41,057 bases of DNA from Cytophagales bacterium (GTDB taxonomy: Bacteria; Bacteroidota; Bacteroidia; Cytophagales; Cyclobacteriaceae), in assembly GCA_025359125.1 (NCBI GenBank), contig JANYHI010000030.1, forward strand, positions 1-41,057. The letters are read 5' to 3'. The notes beneath the pieces are model-generated. The model had not been told where the DNA came from, made no database searches, and saw only the letters and a list, made by a program, of their open reading frames with translations. Below are positions 32,362 to 41,057 of this stretch, one piece after another (positions within the stretch are counted from its first letter, which is position 1; each line of letters starts with the position of its first letter). The position numbers were made by a program, and so were the translations under genes.

Positions 32362-33615
32362 ATGGCGTATTTATTCACTTCCGAGTCAGTTTCTGAAGGG
32401 CATCCTGATAAAGTAGCAGATCAGATTTCTGATGCATTGATCGATTATTTTTTGGCGTACGATGCCAATTCAAAAGTGGCATGCGAAACATTGGTAACAA
32501 CAGGTCAGGTTGTTTTAGCAGGAGAAGTAAAATCAGAGGCGTACTTAGATGTGCAAGAAATAGCCCGCGAGGTAATTCGTAAAATCGGTTACACCAAAAG
32601 CGAATACATGTTTGAGGCGAATAGCTGTGGTATCTTCTCAGCCATTCACGAACAATCTGCCGATATCAATCAAGGAGTAGAGCGTAAGAAAAAAGAAGAT
32701 CAAGGTGCAGGCGACCAAGGGATGATGTTTGGTTACGCTACCAACGAAACTGATAACTACATGCCACTTCCATTGGAGCTGGCTCACTTACTATTACGCG
32801 AACTTTCTGTTATCCGCAGAGAAGGAAAAGTAATGACCTACCTACGCCCCGATGCGAAATCGCAAGTAACGATAGAGTATAGCGATGACAATAAACCACA
32901 ACGCATTGATGCAATTGTAATTTCTACTCAGCATGATGATTTCGACAAAGATGCCATCATGTTAAAGAAAATTAAAGATGATATGATCAACATCTTGGTT
33001 CCACGCATCATGAAAAAATTACCAAAGCGTGTACAAGCTTTGTTTAATACCGAAATCAAATATTTTATTAACCCAACGGGCAAGTTTGTAATTGGTGGCC
33101 CACACGGAGACACCGGTTTAACGGGCCGAAAAATTATAGTTGATACCTACGGTGGAAAGGGTGCGCACGGAGGTGGCGCATTCTCAGGCAAAGATCCTAG
33201 CAAAGTCGATCGTTCTGCTGCTTACGCCACGCGCCACATTGCTAAAAATTTAGTGGCTGCCGGGGTGTGTGCCGAAGTATTAGTGCAGGTTGCTTACGCG
33301 ATTGGTGTTGCAAAGCCTGTTGGTTTGTATGTAAACACATACGGAACTGCAAAGGTTAGTTTGAGTGATGGCGAAATTGCCAAAAAGATTGAAAAAGTAT
33401 TTGACATGCGTCCTTACTTTATTGAAGAACGCTTTAAACTTCGCACTCCTATCTATTCTGAAACGGCTGCCTACGGACACATGGGACGTGAGTCTAAAGT
33501 AGTAGAGAAGGTTTTCAACAAAGGAAAAAAATCTGAGAAGAAAGTGAAAGTAGAATTATTCCCTTGGGAGAAATTGGATTATGTAGAGCCTATTAAAAAA
33601 GCTTTCAAGATTTAA
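32362..33615 (+). CDS. metK: S-adenosylmethionine synthase
   Basis: 417 residues. It makes SAM from methionine and ATP. Seen: [20 protein letters not shown] with the catalytic His14, [49 protein letters not shown] and [20 protein letters not shown]. Somewhat longer than E. coli MetK (384), due to a stretch near ERKKKEDQ and a Lys-rich insert near the C-terminus ([20 protein letters not shown]), typical of this phylum. Own promoter; ends at a strong bidirectional terminator. Confidence 0.97.
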   Translation: MAYLFTSESVSEGHPDKVADQISDALIDYFLAYDANSKVACETLVTTGQVVLAGEVKSEAYLDVQEIAREVIRKIGYTKSEYMFEANSCGIFSAIHEQSADINQGVERKKKEDQGAGDQGMMFGYATNETDNYMPLPLELAHLLLRELSVIRREGKVMTYLRPDAKSQVTIEYSDDNKPQRIDAIVISTQHDDFDKDAIMLKKIKDDMINILVPRIMKKLPKRVQALFNTEIKYFINPTGKFVIGGPHGDTGLTGRKIIVDTYGGKGAHGGGAFSGKDPSKVDRSAAYATRHIAKNLVAAGVCAEVLVQVAYAIGVAKPVGLYVNTYGTAKVSLSDGEIAKKIEKVFDMRPYFIEERFKLRTPIYSETAAYGHMGRESKVVEKVFNKGKKSEKKVKVELFPWEKLDYVEPIKKAFKI

Positions 33616-33623
33616 GCTTACAG

Positions 33624-33653
33624 AAAAAAGCCCCGCATTCGCGGGGTTTTTTT
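33624..33653. terminator. Bidirectional terminator between metK and frr
   Basis: GCCCCGC / GCGGGGT stem with loop ATTC, extended by A/T runs on both sides, so a U-tract follows in either direction. It lies 8 bases after the metK stop and touches the frr stop. Confidence 0.95.
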
Positions 33654-34207
33654 TATACCGTCATAATTTCTACTTCTTTCTTTTTAAGCAATGCATCTAT
33701 CTTAAGAATCGATTCGTCCGTTAATTTTTGCACAGTTGCTTCACCATTCTTAACATCATCTTCAGAAACACCTTTTATTTTCTTTAAGCTTTCATTTGTT
33801 TCTTTTCTAATGCTGCGAATACTTACTTTTCCCAGCTCACACTCTTGACTAACTTGTTTTACCAGCTGCCTCCGTCTTTCTTCTGTAAGCATCGGCACAT
33901 TAATAATTACTTGCTGTCCGTCATTTTGTGGTGTCAATCCAAGATTAGCATTTATGATTGCCTTTTCAATTTCTTGAATCAATCCCTTCTCCCACGGCTT
34001 TATAAAAATGGTGCGCGCATCGGGCGTAGTCATCGAAGCCACTTGCTGTAGCGGGCTCATTGCGCCATAATAAGAAACCATCAAGCCATCTAACATTGAC
34101 GGATTTGCTTTGCCTGCTCTGATTTTAGTAAGCTCGTGTGATACGTGTGCGATGGCCTTATTCATTTGATCTTTGGCCTCATCAAGGTATAATTCAATTT
34201 CTTCCAT
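33653..34207 (-). CDS. frr: Ribosome recycling factor
   Basis: 184 residues, the normal length (185 in E. coli). Splits post-termination ribosomes together with EF-G. Family pattern: MNKAIAHVSHELTKIRAGKANPSMLDGLMV, YYGAMSPLQQVASMTTPDARTIFIKPWEK, NDGQQVIINVPMLTEERRRQLVKQV, and a helical C-terminus. Downstream of pyrH, the usual arrangement, with an AT-rich repeat in the 74-base gap. Confidence 0.97.
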   Translation of the reverse strand: MEEIELYLDEAKDQMNKAIAHVSHELTKIRAGKANPSMLDGLMVSYYGAMSPLQQVASMTTPDARTIFIKPWEKGLIQEIEKAIINANLGLTPQNDGQQVIINVPMLTEERRRQLVKQVSQECELGKVSIRSIRKETNESLKKIKGVSEDDVKNGEATVQKLTDESILKIDALLKKKEVEIMTV

Positions 34208-34281
34208 AACAGATTTTAGATTTTTAGAATTATGATGTCAGATTTCTAATCTTTAAATCAGGAGATTTTCAAATCAACGAA
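34208..34281. repeat. AT-rich repeat tract between pyrH and frr
   Basis: Contains GATTTCTAATCTTTAAATC and the ATTTTCAAATCAAC 14-mer (34265-34278), which is the inverse of 16759-16772. No hairpin-plus-U-tract terminator and no promoter are seen. Confidence 0.6.
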
Positions 34282-34986
34282 TTAACTGATCAATGTTCCA
34301 GCTTCCTCGCCCTTCGCAATTCTCATCAGGTTGCCTTTCTTATTCATATCGAAAACAATAATGGGCAATTTATTTTCTTGGCAAAGAGTAAAGGCAGTCA
34401 TATCCATAATATTCAAATTCTTTTCATACGCCTCTTGAAAAGAAAGTGTTTTATATCTGACTGCATCCGGAAATTTCTCTGGATCTTTTGTATAAACCCC
34501 ATCTACCCTCGTTCCCTTCAACACCACGTCTGCCTGTATTTCAATGGCACGTAAACTTGCTGTTGAGTCGGTTGTAAAGTATGGGTTTCCTATGCCGGCT
34601 CCGAAGATCACAATTCTGTTTTTCTCTAAGTGACGAATCGCTCTGCGCCTGATAAACGGCTCACACACTTGCTCCATTTTTATACCTGCCATTAAGCGCG
34701 TGTACATTCCATGTCGTTCGAGTGCGCTTTGAAGTGCCATCGCATTTATTACGGTCGCCAGCATTCCCATGTAATCGCCTTGCACCCGATCGATGCCTAA
34801 TGCTTCTGCCTGCCCTCCACGAAATATATTGCCACCTCCAATCACAATCGCAATTTGTACTCCCTCATCCCGTAAGGCTTTTATTTCTGCTGAGTATTGC
34901 TCTAACACGGCAGGATCGATGTTACTATTCTTGGAACCCATCAGCGCCTCTCCGCTTAACTTTAGCACAATGCGTTTATATTTCAT
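34282..34986 (-). CDS. pyrH: UMP kinase
   Basis: 234 residues. Phosphorylates UMP to UDP with ATP (amino-acid-kinase fold). Seen: [13 protein letters not shown] (5-17), [54 protein letters not shown] and [19 protein letters not shown]. All family residues are intact. It is followed by frr. A near-consensus CATATTTG at 35021-35014 (minus) lies 27 bases before the start. Confidence 0.97.
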   Translation of the reverse strand: MKYKRIVLKLSGEALMGSKNSNIDPAVLEQYSAEIKALRDEGVQIAIVIGGGNIFRGGQAEALGIDRVQGDYMGMLATVINAMALQSALERHGMYTRLMAGIKMEQVCEPFIRRRAIRHLEKNRIVIFGAGIGNPYFTTDSTASLRAIEIQADVVLKGTRVDGVYTKDPEKFPDAVRYKTLSFQEAYEKNLNIMDMTAFTLCQENKLPIIVFDMNKKGNLMRIAKGEEAGTLIS

Positions 34987-35058
34987 AGGATAGTTTAGTA
35001 GAGCTTAACCACGCAAATATGCATCCATTTTCAGGATTTTCCAGAAGACTGAAGCTAA

Positions 35059-36678
35059 CTATTTTCTTTTGAGCAAGACCAGCTGTTCTTTCGAAAGGAT
35101 GTTTCCGTTCTTATCGATATATTCTTTCTTCACAATTAGATTTTCCTGAGCGCTCACATAAATCCTCATCGCAGTAGAGTCATTTTTTTCTGATTGGTAG
35201 CGTGATTTCTCAAATACAAAAACCGAGTCAGTGAATAAGTCATTATTTAATTGAAGCCGGGGAATGATCTGACGAATACAAAGTTTAAACTTCCCTTTGT
35301 CATCTTCTCCGTCTTTACAGAATCCTTCTTTGTTTAGTTCGTATAATTCGTTGTTGATGATTAGCAAATTTCTTTTTCGGAAAACAGAAATAACTTTTAA
35401 AGATCCTTCTGCTTTCCGGTCATCTTCGGATGCCCAAGCTGTTAAATTATTTCCTTTAAATTTTTTTACTATCAGCGTATAGCTATCGTTTTTCTTTCCT
35501 AAGAATTGTTTTTCGTAAGTAGCCTCTTGTATTTCTAATACTCCTTTGCTTAGATAAATCAATAAGAAAGGAATAAAAAAGAAAGTGAACAATAAATAAG
35601 AAAAACCAACTAAGCGATAGCGTAAAGTCAACCTTCCTAAACCATTCGCCAAGTTAAGGGGCAGGCTCCTTACATAAGGAATGGGTAAGAAAATCAATAC
35701 ACCAATAAAATTGAATAGGAAATGCGCAATAGCAATACTAATGGCAGCATTAGAATTAAACGTTGCTGCAATAAAGGCTGTAATAGTTGTTCCGATATTC
35801 GCACCTAAAATAAAAGGGACGGCTGATTTTAGCTTCACTATTTTTTTGGCCACCAATGGAACTACCAACGAAGTGGTTACAGTGCTGGAGCGAATAGCTG
35901 CTGTGGTAAGCAGCCCCCAGACAAATGACTTAAGTGTATTTTTAAAAAAGAATTGCTGGAATTTTCCCTGCGATCCAAAACCTAAAAGTTTTGTAATTAT
36001 TTTACGGAAAAAAAGAATAGATCCAAAAAGCAAAACAATTGACAGAAGGCCTAAAACAAAACCATTATTAATGGAGTCTTTCAAAAAATCAATTATTTTC
36101 TCAAAACGCCCTCCCAGAAAGGAGAAATCAATATTGATATTACCCTTTGGTTCATGAAAAAATCGGGTTGCAATATTTCTGGACATACCCGAAAGAAATC
36201 CAAAATAATATTCCAGGGGAAAGAGTATAACGGTTGTAAGGATATTAAAGAAATCATGATACGTGCCCGCGGCAACTGCTCTTTTAAATTCTTTTTTCTT
36301 GGTGATAAATCCTAACGAAACAATCGTGCTGGTAATAGTAGTGCCAATGTTTGCCCCCATAATAATAGGAACCGCAGCCTGCAGATTGATAGAACCAGAA
36401 GCAACCAACGCAACCACCATTGAAGTAGTGGCAGAACTACTTTGAATAATAGCCGTAATTAAAAGACCGATAAATAATCCGGTGAAGGGATTCGAAGTAG
36501 CCAACAAAATTGTTTCGGTAGCAACATTACCAAGTTGTTGCAAGGAAGCGATCATCAGATCGAGCGAAAAAAGAAATACTAAAAGTGCTGCAATAATGTA
36601 AGCAGCATTGCGGGCATAGGTCTTCCATTGAACTCTAAGCGGTGACTGATCTAATTGATTGCTTACCGGACTCTCCAT
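35059..36678 (-). CDS. Na/Pi cotransporter family protein with C-terminal soluble domain
   Basis: 539 residues. A membrane part to about 385 has the internal duplication of PNaS transporters: QSSSATTS (79-86) with GANIGTTIT (108-116), and its diverged copy IRSSTVTTS (262-270) with GANIGTTIT (292-300). These motifs line the Na and phosphate path in SLC34-type carriers. The remaining residues (about 390-539) form a soluble domain rich in beta strands (GKKNDSYTLIVKKFKGN, GKFKLCIRQIIPRLQ), not the PhoU domain common in this family. It lies 72 bases upstream of pyrH on the same strand. Direction of transport is not certain: relatives act in import or efflux. Confidence 0.88.
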   Translation of the reverse strand: MESPVSNQLDQSPLRVQWKTYARNAAYIIAALLVFLFSLDLMIASLQQLGNVATETILLATSNPFTGLFIGLLITAIIQSSSATTSMVVALVASGSINLQAAVPIIMGANIGTTITSTIVSLGFITKKKEFKRAVAAGTYHDFFNILTTVILFPLEYYFGFLSGMSRNIATRFFHEPKGNINIDFSFLGGRFEKIIDFLKDSINNGFVLGLLSIVLLFGSILFFRKIITKLLGFGSQGKFQQFFFKNTLKSFVWGLLTTAAIRSSTVTTSLVVPLVAKKIVKLKSAVPFILGANIGTTITAFIAATFNSNAAISIAIAHFLFNFIGVLIFLPIPYVRSLPLNLANGLGRLTLRYRLVGFSYLLFTFFFIPFLLIYLSKGVLEIQEATYEKQFLGKKNDSYTLIVKKFKGNNLTAWASEDDRKAEGSLKVISVFRKRNLLIINNELYELNKEGFCKDGEDDKGKFKLCIRQIIPRLQLNNDLFTDSVFVFEKSRYQSEKNDSTAMRIYVSAQENLIVKKEYIDKNGNILSKEQLVLLKRK

Positions 36679-36747
36679 GCGTTAGGTAAATATAAGGCAT
36701 GGGTTCTGATTTTTAAGAATTAATGACAACTCGTTACTGTTATCAAA

Positions 36748-37956
36748 TTATGATTTAAGTAGATCCTTTATCGACAACTCAGAAATAGCCATCCACGCCA
36801 TTAACCCTGTAGAAAATTTTAAAGCATCTTCGTCAATATCAAAAGTAGGTGTGTGGACATACGATGTAATCCCTTTTGCATCGTTTCTCGTGCCTAGGCG
36901 ATAAAAAGAGGCAGGGATTACTTGCGAATAGTAGGCAAAATCTTCTGAGCCAAGCGTCAGGTCAATATCAACCACATTCTCTTTACCCATGTATTCTTCC
37001 GCGCTCCTTTTTATACTCTGCGTAAGTGCCGGGTTATTTTCTAAGTAAGGATAGCCATGATGAATATCTACTTCGCACTTTCCGCCCATACCATCGGCAA
37101 TGCTTTCGGCCATTTTTTTAATTTTTTTCAACCCCTCTTTTCTCCACGCTTCATCCAATGCCCGAAAAGTGCCTGCAATGTTTACTTCATCCGGAATAAT
37201 ATTGGTTGCACCATTGGCTGTAATTTTTCCGAATGTTAATACCGTTGGTTGTTTGGGGCTAGCATTGCGGCTGATAACTTGTTGTAATGCTATAATAATA
37301 TGAGAAGCAATCACTACTGGGTCAATCGTCAATTCTGGAGTAGCTCCGTGGCCTCCCTTACCAATTACTTTCAAATAAATTTCGTCACTGCTAGCCATGT
37401 ACTTCCCTTCTCGAAACCCAATTTTACCTACGGGCAAAAGCGGAAATACATGTTGACCAATAATAGAACTGGGCTTTGGATTTTCTAATACACCTTCTTT
37501 AATCATGATTGATGCCCCGCCCGGATTTTTTTCTTCACCAGGTTGAAAAATTAATTTAACTGATCCTTCAAAGTGATCTTTAACTGCATTGAGAATTTTA
37601 GCCGTGCCCAGCAGAGAAGAAGTATGCACGTCATGGCCACAAGCATGCATCACTCCAGAGTTCTTAGATTTATAGTCGACTAGACTTAGTTCGGTAATTG
37701 GTAGCGCATCAATATCAGCACGTAAAGCAATTGTTTTCTTTGAAGGATTTTTTCCCTCTATCAATACCACCACGCCTGTTCCGGCAATTCCTTCTTGTGG
37801 AGTTAGACCAAACACGCGCAGTTTCTCTGCAATGAATTTCGCTGTATTAAATTCTTGATATGAAAGCTCTGGATTTGCGTGGATGTGCCTACGGAAAGAA
37901 ATTACTTCGTTCGCGTATTGAGCGGAGAGATCTTTTATTTTTGTGAGCAGCGTCAT
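36748..37956 (-). CDS. M20-family amidohydrolase (N-acyl amino acid/hippurate hydrolase-like)
   Basis: 402 residues. Metal-binding motifs of the M20D/IAA-hydrolase group: RADIDALPITE (79-89), HACGHDVH (104-111), FQPGEEKNPGG (137-147) and GSEDFAYYSQVIPA near the C-terminus. The lid domain (KVIGKGGHGATPE with its His) is in the middle. Such enzymes cut N-acyl amino acids, hippurate or related amides; the specific substrate is unknown. It begins 8 bases after the SPOR gene stop, so secA-SPOR-M20 form one transcriptional unit. No signal peptide. Confidence 0.92.
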   Translation of the reverse strand: MTLLTKIKDLSAQYANEVISFRRHIHANPELSYQEFNTAKFIAEKLRVFGLTPQEGIAGTGVVVLIEGKNPSKKTIALRADIDALPITELSLVDYKSKNSGVMHACGHDVHTSSLLGTAKILNAVKDHFEGSVKLIFQPGEEKNPGGASIMIKEGVLENPKPSSIIGQHVFPLLPVGKIGFREGKYMASSDEIYLKVIGKGGHGATPELTIDPVVIASHIIIALQQVISRNASPKQPTVLTFGKITANGATNIIPDEVNIAGTFRALDEAWRKEGLKKIKKMAESIADGMGGKCEVDIHHGYPYLENNPALTQSIKRSAEEYMGKENVVDIDLTLGSEDFAYYSQVIPASFYRLGTRNDAKGITSYVHTPTFDIDEDALKFSTGLMAWMAISELSIKDLLKS

Positions 37957-37964
37957 TCAAAAAG

Positions 37965-38528
37965 CTATTTTATCATAATACGTTCAGGCACTAAAATAGC
38001 ATTATTGAAAAGATGCTTTAATCGCAGTAAATCTTTTTGCGCTTCTAGCCGCGTAAAATATTTACCAACTGTAACTCTAAATTTTGGTTGTTGATATTGA
38101 ATGTTTGATTTTAAATCGGAAGCCAATTCACTCATACGAGTAGTAGTACTCATTGCATCTTCGCGCTTTTGTCCTGAATAGATTTGTATCGTATAGCCAT
38201 CTACAAATTTTCGGGTAGCATTAAATCGATCAATACTATCCAGTATTGCATCTACTTTTTGATTCATGGTGAATTGCGGAGTAGTCAAATTAACTTCCTT
38301 CTTTACTCGGATGCTATCTTTGGCTTTTTGTTCTTCTCGTTTTATGTTAGGTCTCAGTGAAGTAATATCTTCATAATAAGTTTGAGAGGGTTTCTGAGCT
38401 TGGCAGGAAGAAATTAATAAAACACCAAATGCTAAATTTTGAATTTTGAATTTTAAATAAATTGTATTCTGGATAGCAACCTGCAGGCCAGCTAAAATTA
38501 AAAATTTAGAATTAAAAATTTTCATCAT
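37965..38528 (-). CDS. SPOR-domain lipoprotein with an AT-repeat-derived N-terminus
   Basis: 187 residues. The C-terminal part (about 108-187: DGYTIQIYSGQKREDAMSTT ... PKFRVTVGKYFTRLEAQKDLLRLKHLF) is a SPOR domain, which binds denuded septal peptidoglycan. A lipoprotein signal NLAFGVLLISSC (Cys42) follows an unusual N-terminal stretch, residues 2-33, coded by the AT-rich repeat 38431-38522. The start ATG overlaps the secA stop (ATGA, 38528-38525), which supports translational coupling; but a signal starting around 27-30 would be more usual, so the natural start may have been altered by the repeat. Gene order secA-SPOR-M20. Confidence 0.82.
   Translation of the reverse strand: MMKIFNSKFLILAGLQVAIQNTIYLKFKIQNLAFGVLLISSCQAQKPSQTYYEDITSLRPNIKREEQKAKDSIRVKKEVNLTTPQFTMNQKVDAILDSIDRFNATRKFVDGYTIQIYSGQKREDAMSTTTRMSELASDLKSNIQYQQPKFRVTVGKYFTRLEAQKDLLRLKHLFNNAILVPERIMIK
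38431..38522. repeat. AT-rich repeat element within the SPOR gene
   Basis: Two tracts of TTTTGAATTTTGAATTTT type (38437-38457) and AAAATTAAAAATTTAGAATT type (38494-38513), each starting GCTAAA (38431 and 38491), flank a GC-richer centre AGCAACCTGCAGGCCAGC (38475-38492). The tracts are imperfect inverted repeats. Confidence 0.6.
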
Positions 38529-41057
38529 CCTTCAATTACAATACATCTTCCCGCTTGAATATCTTCTTCCACCTTTTTGTATTTCACATCCTTCATCACA
38601 GTGCCGTTCTGATATTGCACTGTTACTTTATCATTACGTCCAGCAATTTTCTCAGATTTAACAGGCATCACTTTCTCTTCTGTTCTTTGCTGAGGTGCGG
38701 AAAGCGCTGGTGCACCGCCTTCTTGTAAAATAGATCGGCTCTCTTCCTTTTGTTCGCTCAGCTTTTGTCTTTTCTGTGTTCTGGCTTCCTGCACCTGATC
38801 AGAGTCTTCAACGGGAATATCCGCTTTCATCAAGAATGAAATAGTTTCTTCATTCACTTTAGCAATAAAACGTTTAAACGCTTCGAACCCTTCAAACTTA
38901 TAAATCAACAGCGGATCTTTTTGCTCATACACCGCATTTTGAACCGATTGTTTTAAATCATCCATGTCGCGCAAATGTTCTTTCCATTGCTGGTCGATGA
39001 TGGCAAGCGTAATCATTTTCTCCATCGCCTTCACCAACTCTACATTCTTAGTATCAACGCACTTTTTCAAGTTAGCAGCAACACCAATTTGCTTGGCTCC
39101 GTCTGTAAAAGGGACTAATATATCGTTGATAGTGGCGCCTCTTGTTTTATAAATATTAGTGACAATTGGCATCGCCTTTTCTGCAGCCAATTTATTTTTG
39201 TGGTTGTATTGCTTGAGTGCATCTTCATATAAGTTCTCACTTACAACGGATTGATCTTGTTTTGAAAACTCTTCTGCCGAAAGGTTAAAATCTACCCCTA
39301 ATGAACTCAACACATTCAATTTTAACTCTTCAAAGCTTCCTCCCGATTTTGCATTGGCTACCAAATCTTCAGAAGTATCAAACAGCATGGTAAGAATATC
39401 TAACTGAAGACGTTCGCCAAACAACGCATTCTTTCTTCGCTTATAAATTACTTCGCGTTGCGAATTCATTACGTTATCATATTCCAACAACCGCTTGCGA
39501 ATGCCGAAGTTATTTTCTTCCACCTTCTTCTGCGCCCGTTCTATAGAACTCGTAACCATTGAATGTGAAATGACCTCGCCTTCTTTCAACCCAAGCCTAT
39601 CCATTATGCGCGCAATGCGCTCTGGCATAAACAAGCGCATCAAATTATCTTCTAACGAAACATAAAACGTAGAACTTCCTGGATCACCTTGACGACCTGA
39701 TCGACCACGAAGCTGCCTATCAACTCTTCGCGATTCATGGCGCTCTGTACCAATAATAGCAAGGCCACCTGCCGCACGCGATTCTGGCGTGAGCTTAATA
39801 TCTGTACCACGGCCAGCCATATTGGTTGCAATTGTTACCGTACCAGGCTTACCAGCTTCAGCAATAATTTCTGCTTCGCGCTGATGTTGTTTTGCGTTGA
39901 GTACGTTGTGCTTAATTTTTTTCATGGTCAGCAAGCGACTCACCAATTCCGAAATTTCAACAGAGGTGGTTCCAACCAGCACAGGTCTTCCTTCTGTTGT
40001 TAGCTTCACAATCTCCTCCACCACTGCGTTGAACTTCTCTCTTACCGTTTTGAAAACTAAGTCGTCTTGATCTATTCTAGTAGTTGGTTTGTTGGTAGGA
40101 ATAACCACCACATCTAATTTATAAATATCCCACAGCTCTCCTGCTTCTGTTTCGGCTGTGCCCGTCATACCAGCCAACTTGTGGTACATGCGAAAATAAT
40201 TTTGTAATGTGATGGTAGCGTATGTCTGCGTGGCATCTTCCACCTTTACATTTTCTTTTGCTTCAATTGCTTGATGCAAGCCATCAGAATATCTTCTACC
40301 ATCCAATACGCGGCCTGTTTGCTCATCTACAATTTTTACTTTACCATCTACAATAATGTATTCGGTATCTTTTTCGAAAAGTGTGTAGGCTTTTAATAAT
40401 TGATTTACGCTATGAATGCGTTGCGACTTAACCGTGTACTCACGAATCAATCCTTCTTTCTTTTGAAAACGTTCCTCTTCTGTTAAAGAAGCATCTTTCT
40501 CTATTTTATTTAACTCAATACCAATCTCAGGTAAAATAAAAAACTTAGAGTCTTCTCCTTCGCCTGTAATCAAATCAATTCCTTTTTCTGTAAGGTCAAC
40601 ACTATTATCTTTTTCATCTATTACAAAAAAGAGTGGAGCGTCTGCCACTGGCATTTCCTTTTTGTTGTCTTGCAAATGATAGTTTTCCGTTTTTTGCAGA
40701 ATGGCTTTGTTACCCATCTCGCTCAACGACTTAATGAGTGGTTTGTATTTAGGCATTGCACGATAAGCACGGAATAAAGCTACGCCACCATCTTTCTCGT
40801 TTCCTTCGGCAATTAATTTTTTTGAATCGTTCAGATATTGATTCACCAACTTCTTTTGAGCTTCGACTAATTTATTGATCCGAGGTTTTAGATCGTAGAA
40901 CTCATGTTCATCTCCGCGAGGAACAGGTCCTGAAATAATCAATGGAGTACGAGCCTCATCAATCAACACGCTATCCACCTCATCGACCATAGCATAATGA
41001 TGGCCGCGTTGCACGAGTTCTTCTGGGTCGCGTGCCATGTTATCGCGCAAATAATCA
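38525..41057 (-). CDS. secA: Preprotein translocase ATPase SecA (N-terminal part outside window)
   Basis: About 843 residues of the C-terminal part are visible; the gene enters from the right edge, and the first codons read DYLRDNM, so no start is inside. Seen: VDEVDSVLIDEARTPLIISGP (DEAD-like motif region), TEKGIDLI preceding the insert, LAGMTGTAETEAGELWDIY, VGTTSVEISE, NMAGRGTDIKL, RQLRGRSGRQGDPGSS, and the helical scaffold and wing regions. SecA drives export through SecYEG. The C-terminus ends KVTVQYQNGTVMKDVKYKKVEEDIQAG and lacks the zinc-binding CxCxSGxxxxxCH motif. The stop overlaps the SPOR start. Confidence 0.97.
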   Translation of the reverse strand, partial: DYLRDNMARDPEELVQRGHHYAMVDEVDSVLIDEARTPLIISGPVPRGDEHEFYDLKPRINKLVEAQKKLVNQYLNDSKKLIAEGNEKDGGVALFRAYRAMPKYKPLIKSLSEMGNKAILQKTENYHLQDNKKEMPVADAPLFFVIDEKDNSVDLTEKGIDLITGEGEDSKFFILPEIGIELNKIEKDASLTEEERFQKKEGLIREYTVKSQRIHSVNQLLKAYTLFEKDTEYIIVDGKVKIVDEQTGRVLDGRRYSDGLHQAIEAKENVKVEDATQTYATITLQNYFRMYHKLAGMTGTAETEAGELWDIYKLDVVVIPTNKPTTRIDQDDLVFKTVREKFNAVVEEIVKLTTEGRPVLVGTTSVEISELVSRLLTMKKIKHNVLNAKQHQREAEIIAEAGKPGTVTIATNMAGRGTDIKLTPESRAAGGLAIIGTERHESRRVDRQLRGRSGRQGDPGSSTFYVSLEDNLMRLFMPERIARIMDRLGLKEGEVISHSMVTSSIERAQKKVEENNFGIRKRLLEYDNVMNSQREVIYKRRKNALFGERLQLDILTMLFDTSEDLVANAKSGGSFEELKLNVLSSLGVDFNLSAEEFSKQDQSVVSENLYEDALKQYNHKNKLAAEKAMPIVTNIYKTRGATINDILVPFTDGAKQIGVAANLKKCVDTKNVELVKAMEKMITLAIIDQQWKEHLRDMDDLKQSVQNAVYEQKDPLLIYKFEGFEAFKRFIAKVNEETISFLMKADIPVEDSDQVQEARTQKRQKLSEQKEESRSILQEGGAPALSAPQQRTEEKVMPVKSEKIAGRNDKVTVQYQNGTVMKDVKYKKVEEDIQAGRCIVIEG

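Overview
The window is a piece of a Bacteroidota chromosome, most likely order Cytophagales. The evidence is an AT-rich genome with two large TonB-dependent receptors carrying N-terminal carboxypeptidase-regulatory-like domains, a PorE-like OmpA/PD40 lipoprotein, Bacteroidota-restricted families (DUF2721, the mislabelled 'ABC transporter ATPase' family, a long MetK, a 388-residue PurM), and repeated TAnnTTTG promoter elements, the -7 consensus of this phylum. No phage, insertion sequence, CRISPR array or rRNA is seen. There is one tRNA.

Layout. 1-3538 (minus): a TonB receptor cut by the left window edge, preceded by a DUF2064 glycosyltransferase-like gene. 3662-8176: a LOG-family protein, a GH130-like glycosidase/phosphorylase, a TIGR01777 epimerase, a secreted coiled-coil protein and a secreted endonuclease/exonuclease/phosphatase-fold enzyme, mostly single genes in alternating orientation. 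8430-13254 (minus): a TonB receptor plus an IPT/beta-helix lipoprotein with a strong terminator. 13498-18660: an orphan MoxR ATPase, then plus-strand genes for a YHS protein, a DinB-like protein, an ATP-grasp enzyme, a LysE-type exporter and PurM. 18675-22939 (minus): a DUF433/DUF5615 toxin-antitoxin-like pair, DUF2721, the remains of a small antitoxin-like gene, the PorE-like protein, a conserved hypothetical and a MazF-type toxin-antitoxin pair. 23047-26383 (minus): a hypothetical gene and a three-gene redox operon (membrane 4Fe-4S subunit, DUF1569, CCG-type Fe-S subunit). 26548-28216: tRNA-Phe and an orphan 7TM-type histidine kinase. 28203-41057: housekeeping genes (BaiN/HI0933 flavoprotein, lysA, hydrolase, RsmI-like methylase, metK, frr, pyrH, Na/Pi cotransporter, M20 amidohydrolase, SPOR protein, secA).

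I see no clear new multi-gene system. The most distinctive signals are smaller: a family of AT-rich dispersed tracts sharing 13-14-mers, two of which sit inside coding sequence (an 8-bp tandem repeat in the membrane Fe-S gene and the N-terminus of the SPOR lipoprotein); a broken antitoxin-like gene; a mazF-operon promoter with an inverted repeat exactly in its -33/-7 spacer; and a DUF1569 gene lodged between two redox subunits.
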